From Fodinibius sp050117475 (GTDB lineage Bacteria; Bacteroidota; Rhodothermia; Balneolales; Balneolaceae): a stretch of 64,000 bases of DNA. The notes beneath the pieces are model-generated. The model made no database searches and was not told the origin of the DNA. It saw only the letters and a program-made list of their open reading frames with translations. The position numbers were made by a program, and so were the translations under genes. The stretch lies in NCBI GenBank assembly GCA_050117475.1, contig JASFMR010000002.1, positions 1 through 64,000 on the forward strand, written 5' to 3'. Of the stretch, positions 7,985 through 17,580 are shown in pieces; within the stretch, counting starts at the first letter, position 1, and each line of letters begins with the position of its first letter.

Positions 7985-8596
7985 TTACGCCACATTGGCA
8001 TTTTCAATGACTGACCCACTGCTACCCTGCGGGTTGTTGATTTCAAGCGTATAGATCTTAGCGGGCGGCAGATTCAGGAAAACAATTTTCTTGTTATGGC
8101 CATATTTTTCAACAACCTTTTCTTCAAAATCACTCTTGAAATCTCTGAATTTCACATATTTAAAATAACTTATATAGGCCTTGGCTGAACACAGTTCTAG
8201 TTTTTTTTCCCATATTTTGGTACTCGTTTCTTCCGGCATATTTTCATAAGGAAGACTGGAAAAAATAAAATCATAATGATACTGGGGTTGGAACTTTAGA
8301 ATATCAGTGTGATGAATTCTGACATTCGATTGTTGATACCTTTTTTTTATGATTTGGTAGAACTTCTTATGTATTTCAACAATATCAAAATGATCTTCTG
8401 CACGAAGATGTTTTGTGATCTGCTTGGTTAAAGGACCGGTTCCAGCACCGATTTCAAGTATTCGAAGTGGTGGGCAGTTGTGTTTTGAAAGTCGCTGTCG
8501 AAACTTTGTGACTAAATCTTTAGCCAGGAATTTTGAGCTTGGAGCAATAGCTCCGATTTGCTTTAGGTCTTTCAAAAAGTAAAGCAAATGTTCCAA
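7985..8596 (-). CDS. Class I SAM-dependent methyltransferase, phospholipid N-methyltransferase-like
   Basis: The 203-residue protein opens with LLYFLKDLKQIGAIAPSSKF, which resembles the N-terminus of PmtA-type phosphatidylethanolamine N-methyltransferases. LEIGAGTGPLTKQI (about 47-60) is the SAM-binding glycine loop, VEIHKKF follows the second strand, and FIFSSLPYENMPEE occupies the catalytic-motif position. A role in methylating phosphatidylethanolamine or another lipid is likely; a KsgA-like rRNA methyltransferase is less likely because of the APSS N-terminus. It is convergent with the holin-like gene and starts 254 bp from the divergent metalloprotease gene. Confidence 0.75.
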   Translation of the reverse strand: MEHLLYFLKDLKQIGAIAPSSKFLAKDLVTKFRQRLSKHNCPPLRILEIGAGTGPLTKQITKHLRAEDHFDIVEIHKKFYQIIKKRYQQSNVRIHHTDILKFQPQYHYDFIFSSLPYENMPEETSTKIWEKKLELCSAKAYISYFKYVKFRDFKSDFEEKVVEKYGHNKKIVFLNLPPAKIYTLEINNPQGSSGSVIENANVA

Positions 8597-8850
8597 TAAT
8601 CCTCCTATTTCAATAATTATGATTCGTAAAATGTAATAAAGCTAAACGAATATGGCTAGTAGATACGCGGTTAATTTGCAAATAATTATGTTACCATCCC
8701 TGGTACTCACCATAAGCGCTTTCTATGGCTAATTATTGTATGAACAAAATATTTTTTTACAACTCTAGAACTAAATTATTTGACTCGTAAGGGTACGAAT
8801 CTAAATTATAGGCTATCTAAAACAACTCAAATAAACTTAAAAAATCCATT

Positions 8851-11352
8851 ATGAATCGAACTCTCTTCAAAATTTTCAGGAGACTTGGCATTTTCATTTT
8901 GGGAGCGGCATTATTGGCAGGTTGTGCTGCATTCCATAAAACAGCCAAAAAAGGCACGAATTCTAAATCTTCACAGAAGAAGGGTAAATATAAGCCTTAT
9001 AGTGAGGTTATAACGGATGAAGCTAAAACAGATAAAGGCTTATTTGATGTCCACGAAGTAGACGGTACATATTATTATGAAATTCCCGACAGTATGTTGA
9101 ATCGTCAAATGTTGCTAGTCAGTCGTATTGCCGGAACACAAGAGAATCTTAGTTTCGGCGGTGCCGGGATGAAAACACAATCCCAGCAGGTTATTCGCTG
9201 GCAAAAGAAAGGGGATCAAATTCTCCTTCGACATGTCTCATATGAAAATATTGCCGATCCCGAGGATCCTATTTACAAATCGGTTCAACAGAATAATTTT
9301 GAACCCGTTGTTTACAGTTTTGATATAAAAGCGCTTGGGAAAGACTCCACAACAAAGGTTATCGATGTTACCCGGTTTTTTTCTTCTGATGTGCCTCTGA
9401 TAGGGGGACTTAGCAACAGGCAGCGGAAAGAGTTTCAGGTACGCCGGCTGGATACCGACCGTAGTTTTATTGATAATATCCACTCTTACCCCAGGAATAT
9501 TGAAACAAAGCATATCCTGACGTACGATTCGAGTAATCCTCCGGCCGATCAGGCAACGGGAACGATTTCCCTTGAGATGAATCAGTCGATGGTGTTGTTG
9601 CCAAAGGTGAAAATGGAAAAACGTGCTGTTGATGACCGTGTCGGCTATTTTAGTATTCAGCAGACACGTTATGGCGGTGACCGGAAAAAAGCTGATAAAG
9701 AGCAGTTCATTACCCGTTATAAGCTGATTCCCAAAGACAAGAAAGCCTACCTGAGAGGAGAACTCGTTGAACCCGTGAATCCCATTGTATATTATGTTGA
9801 CCCTGCTACCCCCCAAAAATGGCGTCCTTATATAGAAGAGGGTATTGAAGATTGGAATAAGGCATTTGAGGCGGCCGGATTTAAAAATGCAGTCATTGCT
9901 AAAGATCCTCCAACCAAGGAAGAGGATCCTGAATTCAGTCCGGAGGATGTACGATATTCCGTAGTCCGGTATGTGGCTAATGACATTCCCAATGCTCAAG
10001 GGCCGAATGTACATGATCCGCGTACCGGCCAGATTCTCGAGGCGGATATCTTGTGGTATCACAATGTGATGAACTTATTGCGCGACTGGTATTTTGTACA
10101 GACGGCAGCAGCGAATCCCGAGGCGCGGCATGTTGAGTTTTCTGATGAAACAATGGGCCGTTTGATCCGTTTTGTATCTTCGCACGAAGTAGGCCACACT
10201 TTAGGGCTCCCCCACAACTGGGGATCGAGTTATGCCTACCCTGTGGATTCTCTTCGCTCCCCTACTTTTACCGCTACACACGGGACTGCCCCCTCTATTA
10301 TGGATTATGCGCGATTTAATTACATTGCCCAGCCTGGGGACGGTGTGAAAGATTTCCACCCGGCTATCGGGGATTATGACAAGTGGGCCATCAAATGGGG
10401 TTATACCTGGTTCCCGGAAAGCATGAGTAAAGAAGAAAGGCGCGCCAAACTTAATGAGTGGACACGTGAGAGATCTGAGGATCCGATCTATTTCTATGGC
10501 AGGCAGTCTGTTAGTAAGATTGATCCGCGTTCTCAAAATGAGGATCTTGGTAATGATGCAATGAAAGCCAGCGAGCTGGGTATTGCCAACCTCAAACGCA
10601 TAACATCGCACTTGATTGAGTGGACGGAGCGCGACGGCGCTAATTACGATGATTTGGAAGAACTGTACAATAACGTGGTGGCCCAGTGGAGTCGTTATAT
10701 GGGACATGTGACCAAGAATATTGGCGGGGTGTATGAAACGTACAAGACGTACAATCAGGATGGCCCGGTATATAAATTTGTCTCTGAGGATATTCAGCAG
10801 CGAGCGATGGATTTCCTTGTAGATTATGCGTTTACTACTCCGACCTGGATTCTGAACCGGGATATTCTCGGGCGCATCAACCAATCCACGGCTGTAGATA
10901 ATATGCGGAGTACCCAGGAGCGTGTGCTGGATGATTTGTTAGATCCGCAACGGATTGCACGGCTTATTGAATTTGATTCTCGTTCTTCGGTTGAAACGTA
11001 TGATGCCTTCAAGATGATGGATGATGTCCGTAATGGCATTTGGAGTGAGCTGGATGACAACAGTAAGATTGATGTGTACCGGCGAAACTTGCAGCGAGCT
11101 TATATCGAACGCATGAAATATCTGATGACGGAGGAACTGCCGGATATTCCCAGCAGGTTCAAGGAGTTTTATGGCTGGACCGATGTTGATGTGAGCCAAT
11201 CGGACATTCGTCCGATCGTTCGAAATGAACTCGAGATGTTGCTTCGCGATATCAAACAATCCAAAAATAGGATAAATGATCGTGCTACCCAGGTTCACCT
11301 GGCTGATGCAGAAGTTCGTATCCAAAATATTCTGGATCCCGAGCAACAGTAA
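8851..11352 (+). CDS. Zinc-dependent metalloprotease lipoprotein (DUF5117/DUF4953 family)
   Basis: The 833-residue protein has a lipoprotein signal ending LLAGC, with lipidated Cys25, so it is probably anchored to the outer membrane or periplasmic face. HEVGHTLGLPH at 445-455 is an extended metzincin-type zinc site (HExxHxxGxxH): His445, His449 and His455 bind zinc and Glu446 is the catalytic base. The stretch before it (about 60-330) corresponds to the DUF5118/DUF5117 region, and the part after it to DUF4953. These large proteases are common in Bacteroidota; their substrates are unknown to me. A clear hairpin terminator follows. Two long reverse-strand frames inside it are shadows. Confidence 0.9.
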   Translation: MNRTLFKIFRRLGIFILGAALLAGCAAFHKTAKKGTNSKSSQKKGKYKPYSEVITDEAKTDKGLFDVHEVDGTYYYEIPDSMLNRQMLLVSRIAGTQENLSFGGAGMKTQSQQVIRWQKKGDQILLRHVSYENIADPEDPIYKSVQQNNFEPVVYSFDIKALGKDSTTKVIDVTRFFSSDVPLIGGLSNRQRKEFQVRRLDTDRSFIDNIHSYPRNIETKHILTYDSSNPPADQATGTISLEMNQSMVLLPKVKMEKRAVDDRVGYFSIQQTRYGGDRKKADKEQFITRYKLIPKDKKAYLRGELVEPVNPIVYYVDPATPQKWRPYIEEGIEDWNKAFEAAGFKNAVIAKDPPTKEEDPEFSPEDVRYSVVRYVANDIPNAQGPNVHDPRTGQILEADILWYHNVMNLLRDWYFVQTAAANPEARHVEFSDETMGRLIRFVSSHEVGHTLGLPHNWGSSYAYPVDSLRSPTFTATHGTAPSIMDYARFNYIAQPGDGVKDFHPAIGDYDKWAIKWGYTWFPESMSKEERRAKLNEWTRERSEDPIYFYGRQSVSKIDPRSQNEDLGNDAMKASELGIANLKRITSHLIEWTERDGANYDDLEELYNNVVAQWSRYMGHVTKNIGGVYETYKTYNQDGPVYKFVSEDIQQRAMDFLVDYAFTTPTWILNRDILGRINQSTAVDNMRSTQERVLDDLLDPQRIARLIEFDSRSSVETYDAFKMMDDVRNGIWSELDDNSKIDVYRRNLQRAYIERMKYLMTEELPDIPSRFKEFYGWTDVDVSQSDIRPIVRNELEMLLRDIKQSKNRINDRATQVHLADAEVRIQNILDPEQQ

Positions 11353-11378
11353 TTAAGATATTGTGATCGAGTTTTAGA

Positions 11379-11409
11379 GCCCCCCGATTTATATCGGGGG
11401 CTTTTTTTA
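11379..11409 (+). terminator. Rho-independent terminator after the metalloprotease gene
   Basis: CCCCCGAT at 11381-11388 pairs with ATCGGGGG at 11393-11400 around a 4-base loop, followed by a run of seven T from 11402. It lies 28 bp after the stop codon. Confidence 0.88.
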
Positions 11410-11446
11410 TTAGTAATGGGTTGAGATTGAGGATTCAAACGAATTG

Positions 11447-13186
11447 CTAATTGCGTATTACAAAATCACGGTTTCCCCAAAAAAGGCTGATGCCAATCCC
11501 TACACACACGACTACAAGAGTCCCTATTGGATTCAGCCACAGGTACTCTATACTTTTGGTAAAGCCTTCGGGTATTGTTTGCCACGGCATTATGATTTTT
11601 AATGTGTTTCCGTGTTCATAAATGCGGTCCAGCAGAAATACCGATCCCATACCGGATATCAGACCGGCAAGGGCTCCTGGGCCATTGGCTTTTTTTACCC
11701 AGAGTAATAAGATGAAGACCCCGAGAATAGAGCCATAAAAATAGCTTCCTACTTTATTGACAAGTTCTATAATGGAACTGGTTTCCCCAAAGATAATGGC
11801 GGCAAGCGTGGCCAACGTCCCCCAGAATAGCGTTGCGACGCGCGATGATTTTAGGTACCAGGATTCACTGCGTTCCTTAGTATCCAGTCGTTTGTACCAA
11901 TCAATGATCGACACGGTAGCCAGGGCATTCAGTTCGCTGTCTATACTGGATAATGCTGCTGCAAAGATCCCGGCAACTATAAGACCAATGATACCTGCAG
12001 GCATTTCATGAAGAATAAAATAGGGCAGGATGTAATTAGTATCGTTTAAGCTGGACTTGGTAATCTCCTCTTCCCGTTCCAATTCCGATTGCCGAACTTT
12101 TACCAGATGGTTGTCTGCTTCTCTCAATTCTTCTGCATTTTCGGGGCTCTTATTTTTTAAAAAATCAAAAGCGGCATTTCTGCGTTTTAGGTACGTGGCT
12201 TCGTATTCTTGTTGTAATAATTCTGCGGCAATGGCGGAATGATTATTTTGAGCTGTTGTTTCGGACTCGCGAAAGGTTATCGGAGCAGGGCCAAAGATAT
12301 AGAATACATAAAGCATGGCTCCTAACAGGAGAACAAAAAATTGCATTGGCACTTTGGCGTATGCCGTTAATAAAAGTGATTTGCGAGCATCTGTTAATGA
12401 TCTTGCTGTCAGGTAACGCTGTACTTGTGTTTGGTCGGTTCCGAAATAGGACAGCATTAAAAAGATGGCAGCGAACACGCCGCTCCAAATATTATACTTT
12501 TGGCTTAAATCAAAAGTAAGGTCGATGGATTTTAGTTTACCAAGTGTACCGGCCAGGTATAGGGAGTCTGAAAAATCAATCCCCTGTGGCATTTGATGCA
12601 GGATCCAAAAGAAGCTGAATATGAGCCCGAACAGTAACACTATCATCTGTTTGACGTCCGTGCGAATAACCCCACTGACTCCCCCTACCATAGTATAAAA
12701 GGTTGCAGTGATGCCTATAATAAGGATGGTCGGCGTCAATGGAAGACCAAGCAAAAGAGAAAGAACATAGGAGGGGGCCGCTATGACTACTCCGTCGGCT
12801 AATCCGCGAGAAACAAGGAACAGGAAGCTGGTGAAAAGTCGGGTTGGCAAGCCAAATCGTTCTTCCAGTACCTCATAAGCGCTATAATTCTTCATCTTGT
12901 TGAAGAATGGAACGAGCGTTAGGCAAAGAATAATCATGGCGAAGGGTATAGCGAGGTAGGTTTGTATAAATCTCATATCCTCCACATAAGCTTGCCCGGT
13001 CGTTCCGATGAATGTAATGGCAGATGCTTGTGTTGCCATCACGGATAATCCCATGGCCCACCACGGCATGGATCGGTTTGCAAGGAAAAAACCTTCAATG
13101 TTATCGCTTTCCTTGCCATGTCGGGTTCCATCCCATACAGTATACCCGAGGAATGCAATAAGTACCAGCCAGTCGATCCAGTGCAT
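11447..13186 (-). CDS. Sodium:solute symporter (SSS family)
   Basis: The 579-residue inner-membrane transporter has about 13 hydrophobic spans. It starts MHWIDWLVLIAFLGYTVWDG and contains FFLANRSMPWWAMGLSVMAT and QASAITFIGTTGQAY, the first-helix signature of SSS transporters, and later SSIDSELNALATV. It should couple solute uptake to Na+ entry; the solute is unknown. A charged insertion of about 85 residues (about 310-395, rich in Glu, Lys and Arg) separates two membrane segments. A 39-residue membrane protein is encoded 5 bp upstream, with an aminotransferase gene before that, all in one orientation. The substrate could be an amino acid or amine, judged only by that neighbour. Confidence 0.92.
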   Translation of the reverse strand: MHWIDWLVLIAFLGYTVWDGTRHGKESDNIEGFFLANRSMPWWAMGLSVMATQASAITFIGTTGQAYVEDMRFIQTYLAIPFAMIILCLTLVPFFNKMKNYSAYEVLEERFGLPTRLFTSFLFLVSRGLADGVVIAAPSYVLSLLLGLPLTPTILIIGITATFYTMVGGVSGVIRTDVKQMIVLLFGLIFSFFWILHQMPQGIDFSDSLYLAGTLGKLKSIDLTFDLSQKYNIWSGVFAAIFLMLSYFGTDQTQVQRYLTARSLTDARKSLLLTAYAKVPMQFFVLLLGAMLYVFYIFGPAPITFRESETTAQNNHSAIAAELLQQEYEATYLKRRNAAFDFLKNKSPENAEELREADNHLVKVRQSELEREEEITKSSLNDTNYILPYFILHEMPAGIIGLIVAGIFAAALSSIDSELNALATVSIIDWYKRLDTKERSESWYLKSSRVATLFWGTLATLAAIIFGETSSIIELVNKVGSYFYGSILGVFILLLWVKKANGPGALAGLISGMGSVFLLDRIYEHGNTLKIIMPWQTIPEGFTKSIEYLWLNPIGTLVVVCVGIGISLFWGNRDFVIRN

Positions 13187-13191
13187 AAATG

Positions 13192-13311
13192 CTAAATTGG
13201 AAAATTGAAAAAATAGGTGAACAGGCCAAGAAGGAGGATATAGGCAATGCCGATCCCGAGCACAAGCCAGTAGTTAAAATTGAATCTTGGATTTTTATCG
13301 CTTTCTGTCAT
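13192..13311 (-). CDS. Small single-span membrane protein, probable symporter accessory subunit
   Basis: The 39-residue frame starts MTESDKNPRFNFNYWLVLGI and continues with a hydrophobic helix GIAYILLLGLFTYFF before a TAG stop 5 bp from the symporter start. The spacing implies co-translation. Short one-helix proteins encoded directly before sodium symporters are known, for example the MetS small subunit of MetP and annotated symporter small accessory proteins, so this is probably such a partner. The call rests on context, topology and size, not on a sequence match I can verify. Confidence 0.7.
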   Translation of the reverse strand: MTESDKNPRFNFNYWLVLGIGIAYILLLGLFTYFFNFPI

Positions 13312-13372
13312 GTTGAAATACCACCATTAGAAAGTAAGAGTCCGATGCGTAAGACGGTTTTATGCTTGTGGA

Positions 13373-14530
13373 TTACGATTGGCCAACGTTCTGAAGTACA
13401 TCCATCAGGGCCTCAATATCCATTTTGTCGTTGTAAACGTTTGGGGAAATGCGGATCGCAGAACCTCGGACCGATATATGAATATTCCGTTGATCCAAGT
13501 TTCGCTTGAGTTTATCGGTTGTGATATGTGACGGGAGTCGAATTCCAAACATATGATCCGCTCTCCAATTTTTATCCTCGATCATGTAGCCTATTCCGGG
13601 TAGTACCTGAACCAGTTCTGATGTAAGATCGCGGCAGTAATGTTGAATATTTCCAGGTTGCCAAGACAGAACTTGGGTTAGAGCTTCAATCATCATTGGA
13701 ACCAGGATAAAATTGCTCCGCTCACCAACGTCATACCGCTGGGCCCCGGGTTGGTAGCCTTCCTCGAAATCAATCAGAGCACTGAAATCTTCACTGTCCT
13801 TACGTGTGATCCAACCCTCTTCCAGGGGAATTCCTTGTTGTAACCGGGGGCTGAAATAGCCCAGTGCCATTGAATAGGGGCCCATCAGCCATTTATAGCC
13901 CGCGCAAATCAGGGCATCCGGGGTAATTTCTTGTACATCAAAAGGAAGGGCTCCCACCGACTGAGTTCCGTCGAGCACAAAATAAGCACCTGAATCGCGT
14001 GCTTGTTTTCCAATTGATTTCAAATCAAACAGGGTCCCGTCAGTCCAATGTACACTCCCAATTGCGACCAGCAGCGTGTCGTGATTGATGGTATCCAGAA
14101 TTCGTTGATTCCATTCAAGCCCCCGGTTATCATATTCCGAAGGCGGATCTACAATTTCCAACTTGCATCCATATTTTTGGCAGTAACGCTTCCAGACGTA
14201 TACATTACTTGGAAACTGTTCTCCTGCAATAATGATGGTATTCCCCTTTTGAGGATTCAAATTTTTAGCAACAGTTGCCAATCCATATGACACGGCGGGC
14301 AGAATAGCGATATCGTTCGGATGTCCAGCATTAATAAGATCGGCAAAGAGCGAGCGTAGTCTGTTGCTATCATCAAAAAAATGCTCCGGGGTAATTTCCC
14401 AGGGGTGCTCTTTTTGTTGAATCCCACAATTACCGGCTTCTTTAACCGATTTCAACATCGGGGAAAGGTAAGAACAATTTAGGTAGTGATGATTTTCATC
14501 AAGCGAGAATAAATGTTTTTGGCAGTCCAT
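13373..14530 (-). CDS. Class V aminotransferase-fold PLP enzyme (cysteine desulfurase/kynureninase-like)
   Basis: The 385-residue protein is a complete fold-type I PLP enzyme. SVHWTDGTLFDLKSIGKQAR precedes the cofactor site, with D187 and Q190 in VLDGTQSVGALPFDV; K213 in CAGYKWLMGPYS is the Schiff-base lysine. This pattern fits the class V group that holds cysteine desulfurases, kynureninases and isopenicillin-N-epimerase-like enzymes. The exact reaction cannot be read from sequence. It starts 66 bp before the WbqC-like gene's stop and lies upstream of the small membrane protein and symporter, suggesting that it processes a transported amino compound. Confidence 0.88.
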   Translation of the reverse strand: MDCQKHLFSLDENHHYLNCSYLSPMLKSVKEAGNCGIQQKEHPWEITPEHFFDDSNRLRSLFADLINAGHPNDIAILPAVSYGLATVAKNLNPQKGNTIIIAGEQFPSNVYVWKRYCQKYGCKLEIVDPPSEYDNRGLEWNQRILDTINHDTLLVAIGSVHWTDGTLFDLKSIGKQARDSGAYFVLDGTQSVGALPFDVQEITPDALICAGYKWLMGPYSMALGYFSPRLQQGIPLEEGWITRKDSEDFSALIDFEEGYQPGAQRYDVGERSNFILVPMMIEALTQVLSWQPGNIQHYCRDLTSELVQVLPGIGYMIEDKNWRADHMFGIRLPSHITTDKLKRNLDQRNIHISVRGSAIRISPNVYNDKMDIEALMDVLQNVGQS

Positions 14531-14596
14531 GCCTGTTTACAATTGTATGATTAAGAGTTTAAATACACCTTTAAAGTAACATTTAATGTAAAACGT

Positions 14597-15262
14597 TCAA
14601 TTTTTCAACTGGTCGGAAATCCGGAAACTTTCAGGCCCCAGTTGAAAAAGCACATCAAGGATAGAACACTCCTGCTCAAATCCTTCAAAATGCTGATGAT
14701 ACTGGGGATGGTCGAACTCTGGATCATGCTTAGTTGTTGCCTGCCGCTGGTAATGACGGCTCTCATACTCTTGAAGCAGGATATCAGCATCCAGCTTCTT
14801 GGATAACAAATCGGGGTCCGATGTATATTCCGGGAGATCGCTTGCAAACTCATACTCTACTTTAATATCCATAAAACGAAATAAACGGCGCTGTATAAAC
14901 AAGATAAAATCCATCAGGTAGGTATAATCAAAAGCGGTCTTAAAATCGGCATTAATTTCGGGCTCATAAAAATCGTAATAAATGCTATTGCGATAATTAT
15001 ACTCCAGGGCCCGAAGCATCGGAGTTACCCAGTCTTCACTGTGATCTATCCGCACATCTCGGATAGCCTTTTTACGATCCTCGGTACGAACTGGGATGTT
15101 AATCCATTGCGTGCCTTCCGGCGTCCTGATTTGTGCCCTGTGTACACGGCTCTTGCGCGACCACCGTTCCACATCCTGTAGTATGATCCGGTCGGCCCGA
15201 AGCATCATTGCCAGATCATATAGATTGGGAGCAAATTGCGGAAGAAGAAGTGCTAATTTCAT
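14597..15262 (-). CDS. WbqC-like family protein
   Basis: The 221-residue protein matches the WbqC pattern: an N-terminal LLLPQFAPNLYDLAMMLRAD, a DVERWSRKSRVHRAQIRTPE segment and TQWINIPV. WbqC-like proteins are often found in O-antigen and other sugar or amine biosynthesis loci, and their activity is unclear. Here no polysaccharide genes are close; the next gene downstream is the PLP enzyme, 66 bp away on the same strand. The C-terminal half (about 110-221) is more divergent and rich in acidic and aromatic residues. Confidence 0.85.
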   Translation of the reverse strand: MKLALLLPQFAPNLYDLAMMLRADRIILQDVERWSRKSRVHRAQIRTPEGTQWINIPVRTEDRKKAIRDVRIDHSEDWVTPMLRALEYNYRNSIYYDFYEPEINADFKTAFDYTYLMDFILFIQRRLFRFMDIKVEYEFASDLPEYTSDPDLLSKKLDADILLQEYESRHYQRQATTKHDPEFDHPQYHQHFEGFEQECSILDVLFQLGPESFRISDQLKN

Positions 15263-15297
15263 TTGGCTAGTTATGCGTGAAACGTAATGCGTGTTTA

Positions 15298-15846
15298 ATG
15301 AATTTTGAAAATTGGCATAAGATACCCAATGAAATTAAAAAAGATGCTGTATGGTCCCTAAAAGTTTATCGAATTGCACTATTTATACCTGATCTTTCAT
15401 GGATTGACATAAAACCTATTTTAGATCAGAATTTATTCTCCCTGTCAGATCAGTGTTATAGGTCAACAGGATCTATCGGTGCAAATATTACTGAGGGATA
15501 TTCAAGACATTCTCACAAAGAACATGCTCGGTTTCGTGAAACAGCTCTGCAATCCGCGCGTGAAGCCAAGGATTGGAATTTCAAAAGTCGTCACATACTT
15601 GCTGATGAAACAGCCTTTCACAGAAATAAAATATTGACGGCTACAGCCAAACTATTACTCACAATGATCAATGAGCGACGTACTTCCCACAAAACTAATG
15701 AAGAAAATGTAAAATACTCCTTAAGCCCCATTAAATCTGTTTTTTCAGTCGTACCAATAACCGAATACCCTACGCTTCATTCAATAACATATAACGTATT
15801 CTCCATTATGAATAATATATTCCTCATTAGCACTACTGTGCGATAA
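15298..15846 (+). CDS. Four-helix-bundle protein (23S rRNA intervening-sequence protein family) with odd C-terminal tail
   Basis: I start at ATG 15298 (182 residues); a GTG at 15277 would add seven residues encoded by short repeats. LKVYRIALFIPDLS, QCYRSTGSIGANITEGYSRH and ARFRETALQSAREAKDW are the family signature, with the GSIxANIxEG core intact. These proteins form homomeric helical bundles and may bind nucleic acid; despite the family name most are not inside rRNA genes. The family usually ends near residue 125. The remaining 55 or so residues (from TSHKTNEE) look like translated flanking DNA. The 5' flank has two ATGCGTG copies. It is divergent from wbqC with only 35 bp between them. Confidence 0.8.
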   Translation: MNFENWHKIPNEIKKDAVWSLKVYRIALFIPDLSWIDIKPILDQNLFSLSDQCYRSTGSIGANITEGYSRHSHKEHARFRETALQSAREAKDWNFKSRHILADETAFHRNKILTATAKLLLTMINERRTSHKTNEENVKYSLSPIKSVFSVVPITEYPTLHSITYNVFSIMNNIFLISTTVR

Positions 15847-15901
15847 GCCTTATTTTTGAGGCCATTGAAACAGAAATTAATCAAATTAATAAACCAGATT
15901 T

Positions 15902-17386
15902 ATGGAAAGTACCGTACGCGTGCGATTTGCGCCATCTCCAACCGGTATGTTACACATCGGTGGACTTCGGACAGCATTATATAACTATTTGTTTGCGAAG
16001 GGGAATGACGGCATTTTTGTATTACGCATTGAGGATACCGATCAAGCTCGATATGTCGAGGGAGCTGAAGAAGATATTAAGGCATCGTTGAAATGGGCGG
16101 GCATGGAAATTGATGAAGGCCCCGAAAATCCGGGTGAGGTTGGTCCCTATCGACAGAGCGAACGCAAGGACATGTATCGCCAATATGCGGAAAAACTTGT
16201 AGAGCAGGGCAACGCCTATTATGCTTTTGATACTTCGGAAGAGCTGGACGATATGCGCGAACGGTTAAAAAAATCCGGAAATCCTTCGCCAAAGTATGAT
16301 GCAATTACGCGTATGTCGATGAAAAACAGTTTAACCCTTCCTGAAGAGGAAGTAGAGCGCAGGCTCGAGGACGGCGAGGAGCATGTGATTCGCCTTAAGG
16401 TGCCGCGACGTGAAACTGTTCGTTTTGAGGATGAGATTCGCGGTTTTGTCTCCTTTGAAAGCAAAGGACTTGACGACCAAGTGCTTTTGAAGTCTGACGG
16501 GATGCCTACCTACCACCTGGCCAACGTCGTAGATGATCATCTTATGAATATTACGCATGTTATTCGGGGCGAGGAATGGCTCAGCAGTACTCCCAAGCAT
16601 ATCCTGATGTATGAGTACTTTGGTTGGGAGCCGCCCAGGATGGCTCACCTGCCCTTGATTATGTCGCCCAGCGGTGGAAAACTATCCAAGCGAAAAGCCG
16701 AAACGGAAGGCATCCCCATAAATACACGAGATTATATCGATCAGAAATTTGAGCCGGAAGCTGTAGTCAACTTCTTGGCCTACCTGGGGTGGAGTCCGGG
16801 CGATGATACAGAAATTCATTCAATGGATGAGTTAATCAAACTGTTTTCCCTGGATCGCGTTAGTAAAGGAGGGGCTGTTTTCGATTATAAAAAATTGGTG
16901 TGGTATAACGAACATTACCTCCGAGAAAAATCGCCGGAAGACCTTTATCCACGGGTTAGGGCTATTGCAGAGGAACATGGAATTGATCCGGATGAAGCCT
17001 ACATGAAAGAGATCATTCCACTGATGAAAGAACGGGTGAGCAAGATTGAGGACTTTATTACCCAGGGACGTTTTTTCTTTGAGGATCCGGACGAATACGA
17101 AGAACAGGCCCTAAAAAAGTGGAAGCATGGAAGTGCTGAATTGCTTGCTGCCTACATAGATGAGATTGAGGGGCTGGAACCGGAAGAATTCAATGCCAAG
17201 ATCTTAAAAGATAAGATTAAGGATGTTATCAAAGCCCATGATGTTGGATTTGGCAAGTTGATGATGCCTTTGCGTGTAGCAATTTCAGGAATGGGTTTTG
17301 GCCCTGATTTGATGCCTACCATTGAGCTGCTGGGCAAAGAAACTGCTATACGCCGTATAAAAAGGGCGATTGATCAATTGGGTTGA
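15902..17386 (+). CDS. gltX: Glutamate--tRNA ligase
   Basis: The 494-residue class I aminoacyl-tRNA synthetase charges tRNA-Glu in the cytoplasm. VRFAPSPTGMLHIGGLRTAL holds the HIGH-type motif (HIGG at 18-21), LRIEDTDQAR follows, and KLSKRK at 260-265 is the KMSKS-type motif. DYKKLVWYNEHYLRE and the helical C-terminal anticodon-binding region complete the fold. Length is typical. An efficient hairpin terminator follows the stop codon. Confidence 0.97.
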   Translation: MESTVRVRFAPSPTGMLHIGGLRTALYNYLFAKGNDGIFVLRIEDTDQARYVEGAEEDIKASLKWAGMEIDEGPENPGEVGPYRQSERKDMYRQYAEKLVEQGNAYYAFDTSEELDDMRERLKKSGNPSPKYDAITRMSMKNSLTLPEEEVERRLEDGEEHVIRLKVPRRETVRFEDEIRGFVSFESKGLDDQVLLKSDGMPTYHLANVVDDHLMNITHVIRGEEWLSSTPKHILMYEYFGWEPPRMAHLPLIMSPSGGKLSKRKAETEGIPINTRDYIDQKFEPEAVVNFLAYLGWSPGDDTEIHSMDELIKLFSLDRVSKGGAVFDYKKLVWYNEHYLREKSPEDLYPRVRAIAEEHGIDPDEAYMKEIIPLMKERVSKIEDFITQGRFFFEDPDEYEEQALKKWKHGSAELLAAYIDEIEGLEPEEFNAKILKDKIKDVIKAHDVGFGKLMMPLRVAISGMGFGPDLMPTIELLGKETAIRRIKRAIDQLG

Positions 17387-17424
17387 ATATCTGGTTGACG
17401 ATTCTTTTTGGCCATCGATGACTT

Positions 17425-17456
17425 AAGCTGCCTCTCAATGAGGCAGCTTTCTTTTT
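17425..17456 (+). terminator. Rho-independent terminator after gltX
   Basis: AAGCTGCCTC at 17425-17434 pairs with GAGGCAGCTT at 17440-17449 around a 5-base loop, followed by a T-rich tract to 17456. Confidence 0.88.
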
Positions 17457-17580
17457 GGAGCTCAAAAAATCTATTCGAATGCCACTTGCCAGAGTCTCAG
17501 CCCGATCTATGATTACGGATCAAATACTTCTGGTAAATAAAGCGGGGACGTCTTATTATTGTAATTAAATATTTGAAAAT

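Noticed and set aside
9238..10062. 274-codon reverse-strand frame inside the metalloprotease gene
   Set aside because: It is an antisense shadow of a strongly supported gene with a clear zinc motif; its product has no recognisable domain.
10201..10884. 227-codon reverse-strand frame inside the metalloprotease gene
   Set aside because: Antisense shadow of the same gene, with no domain or ribosome-binding site.
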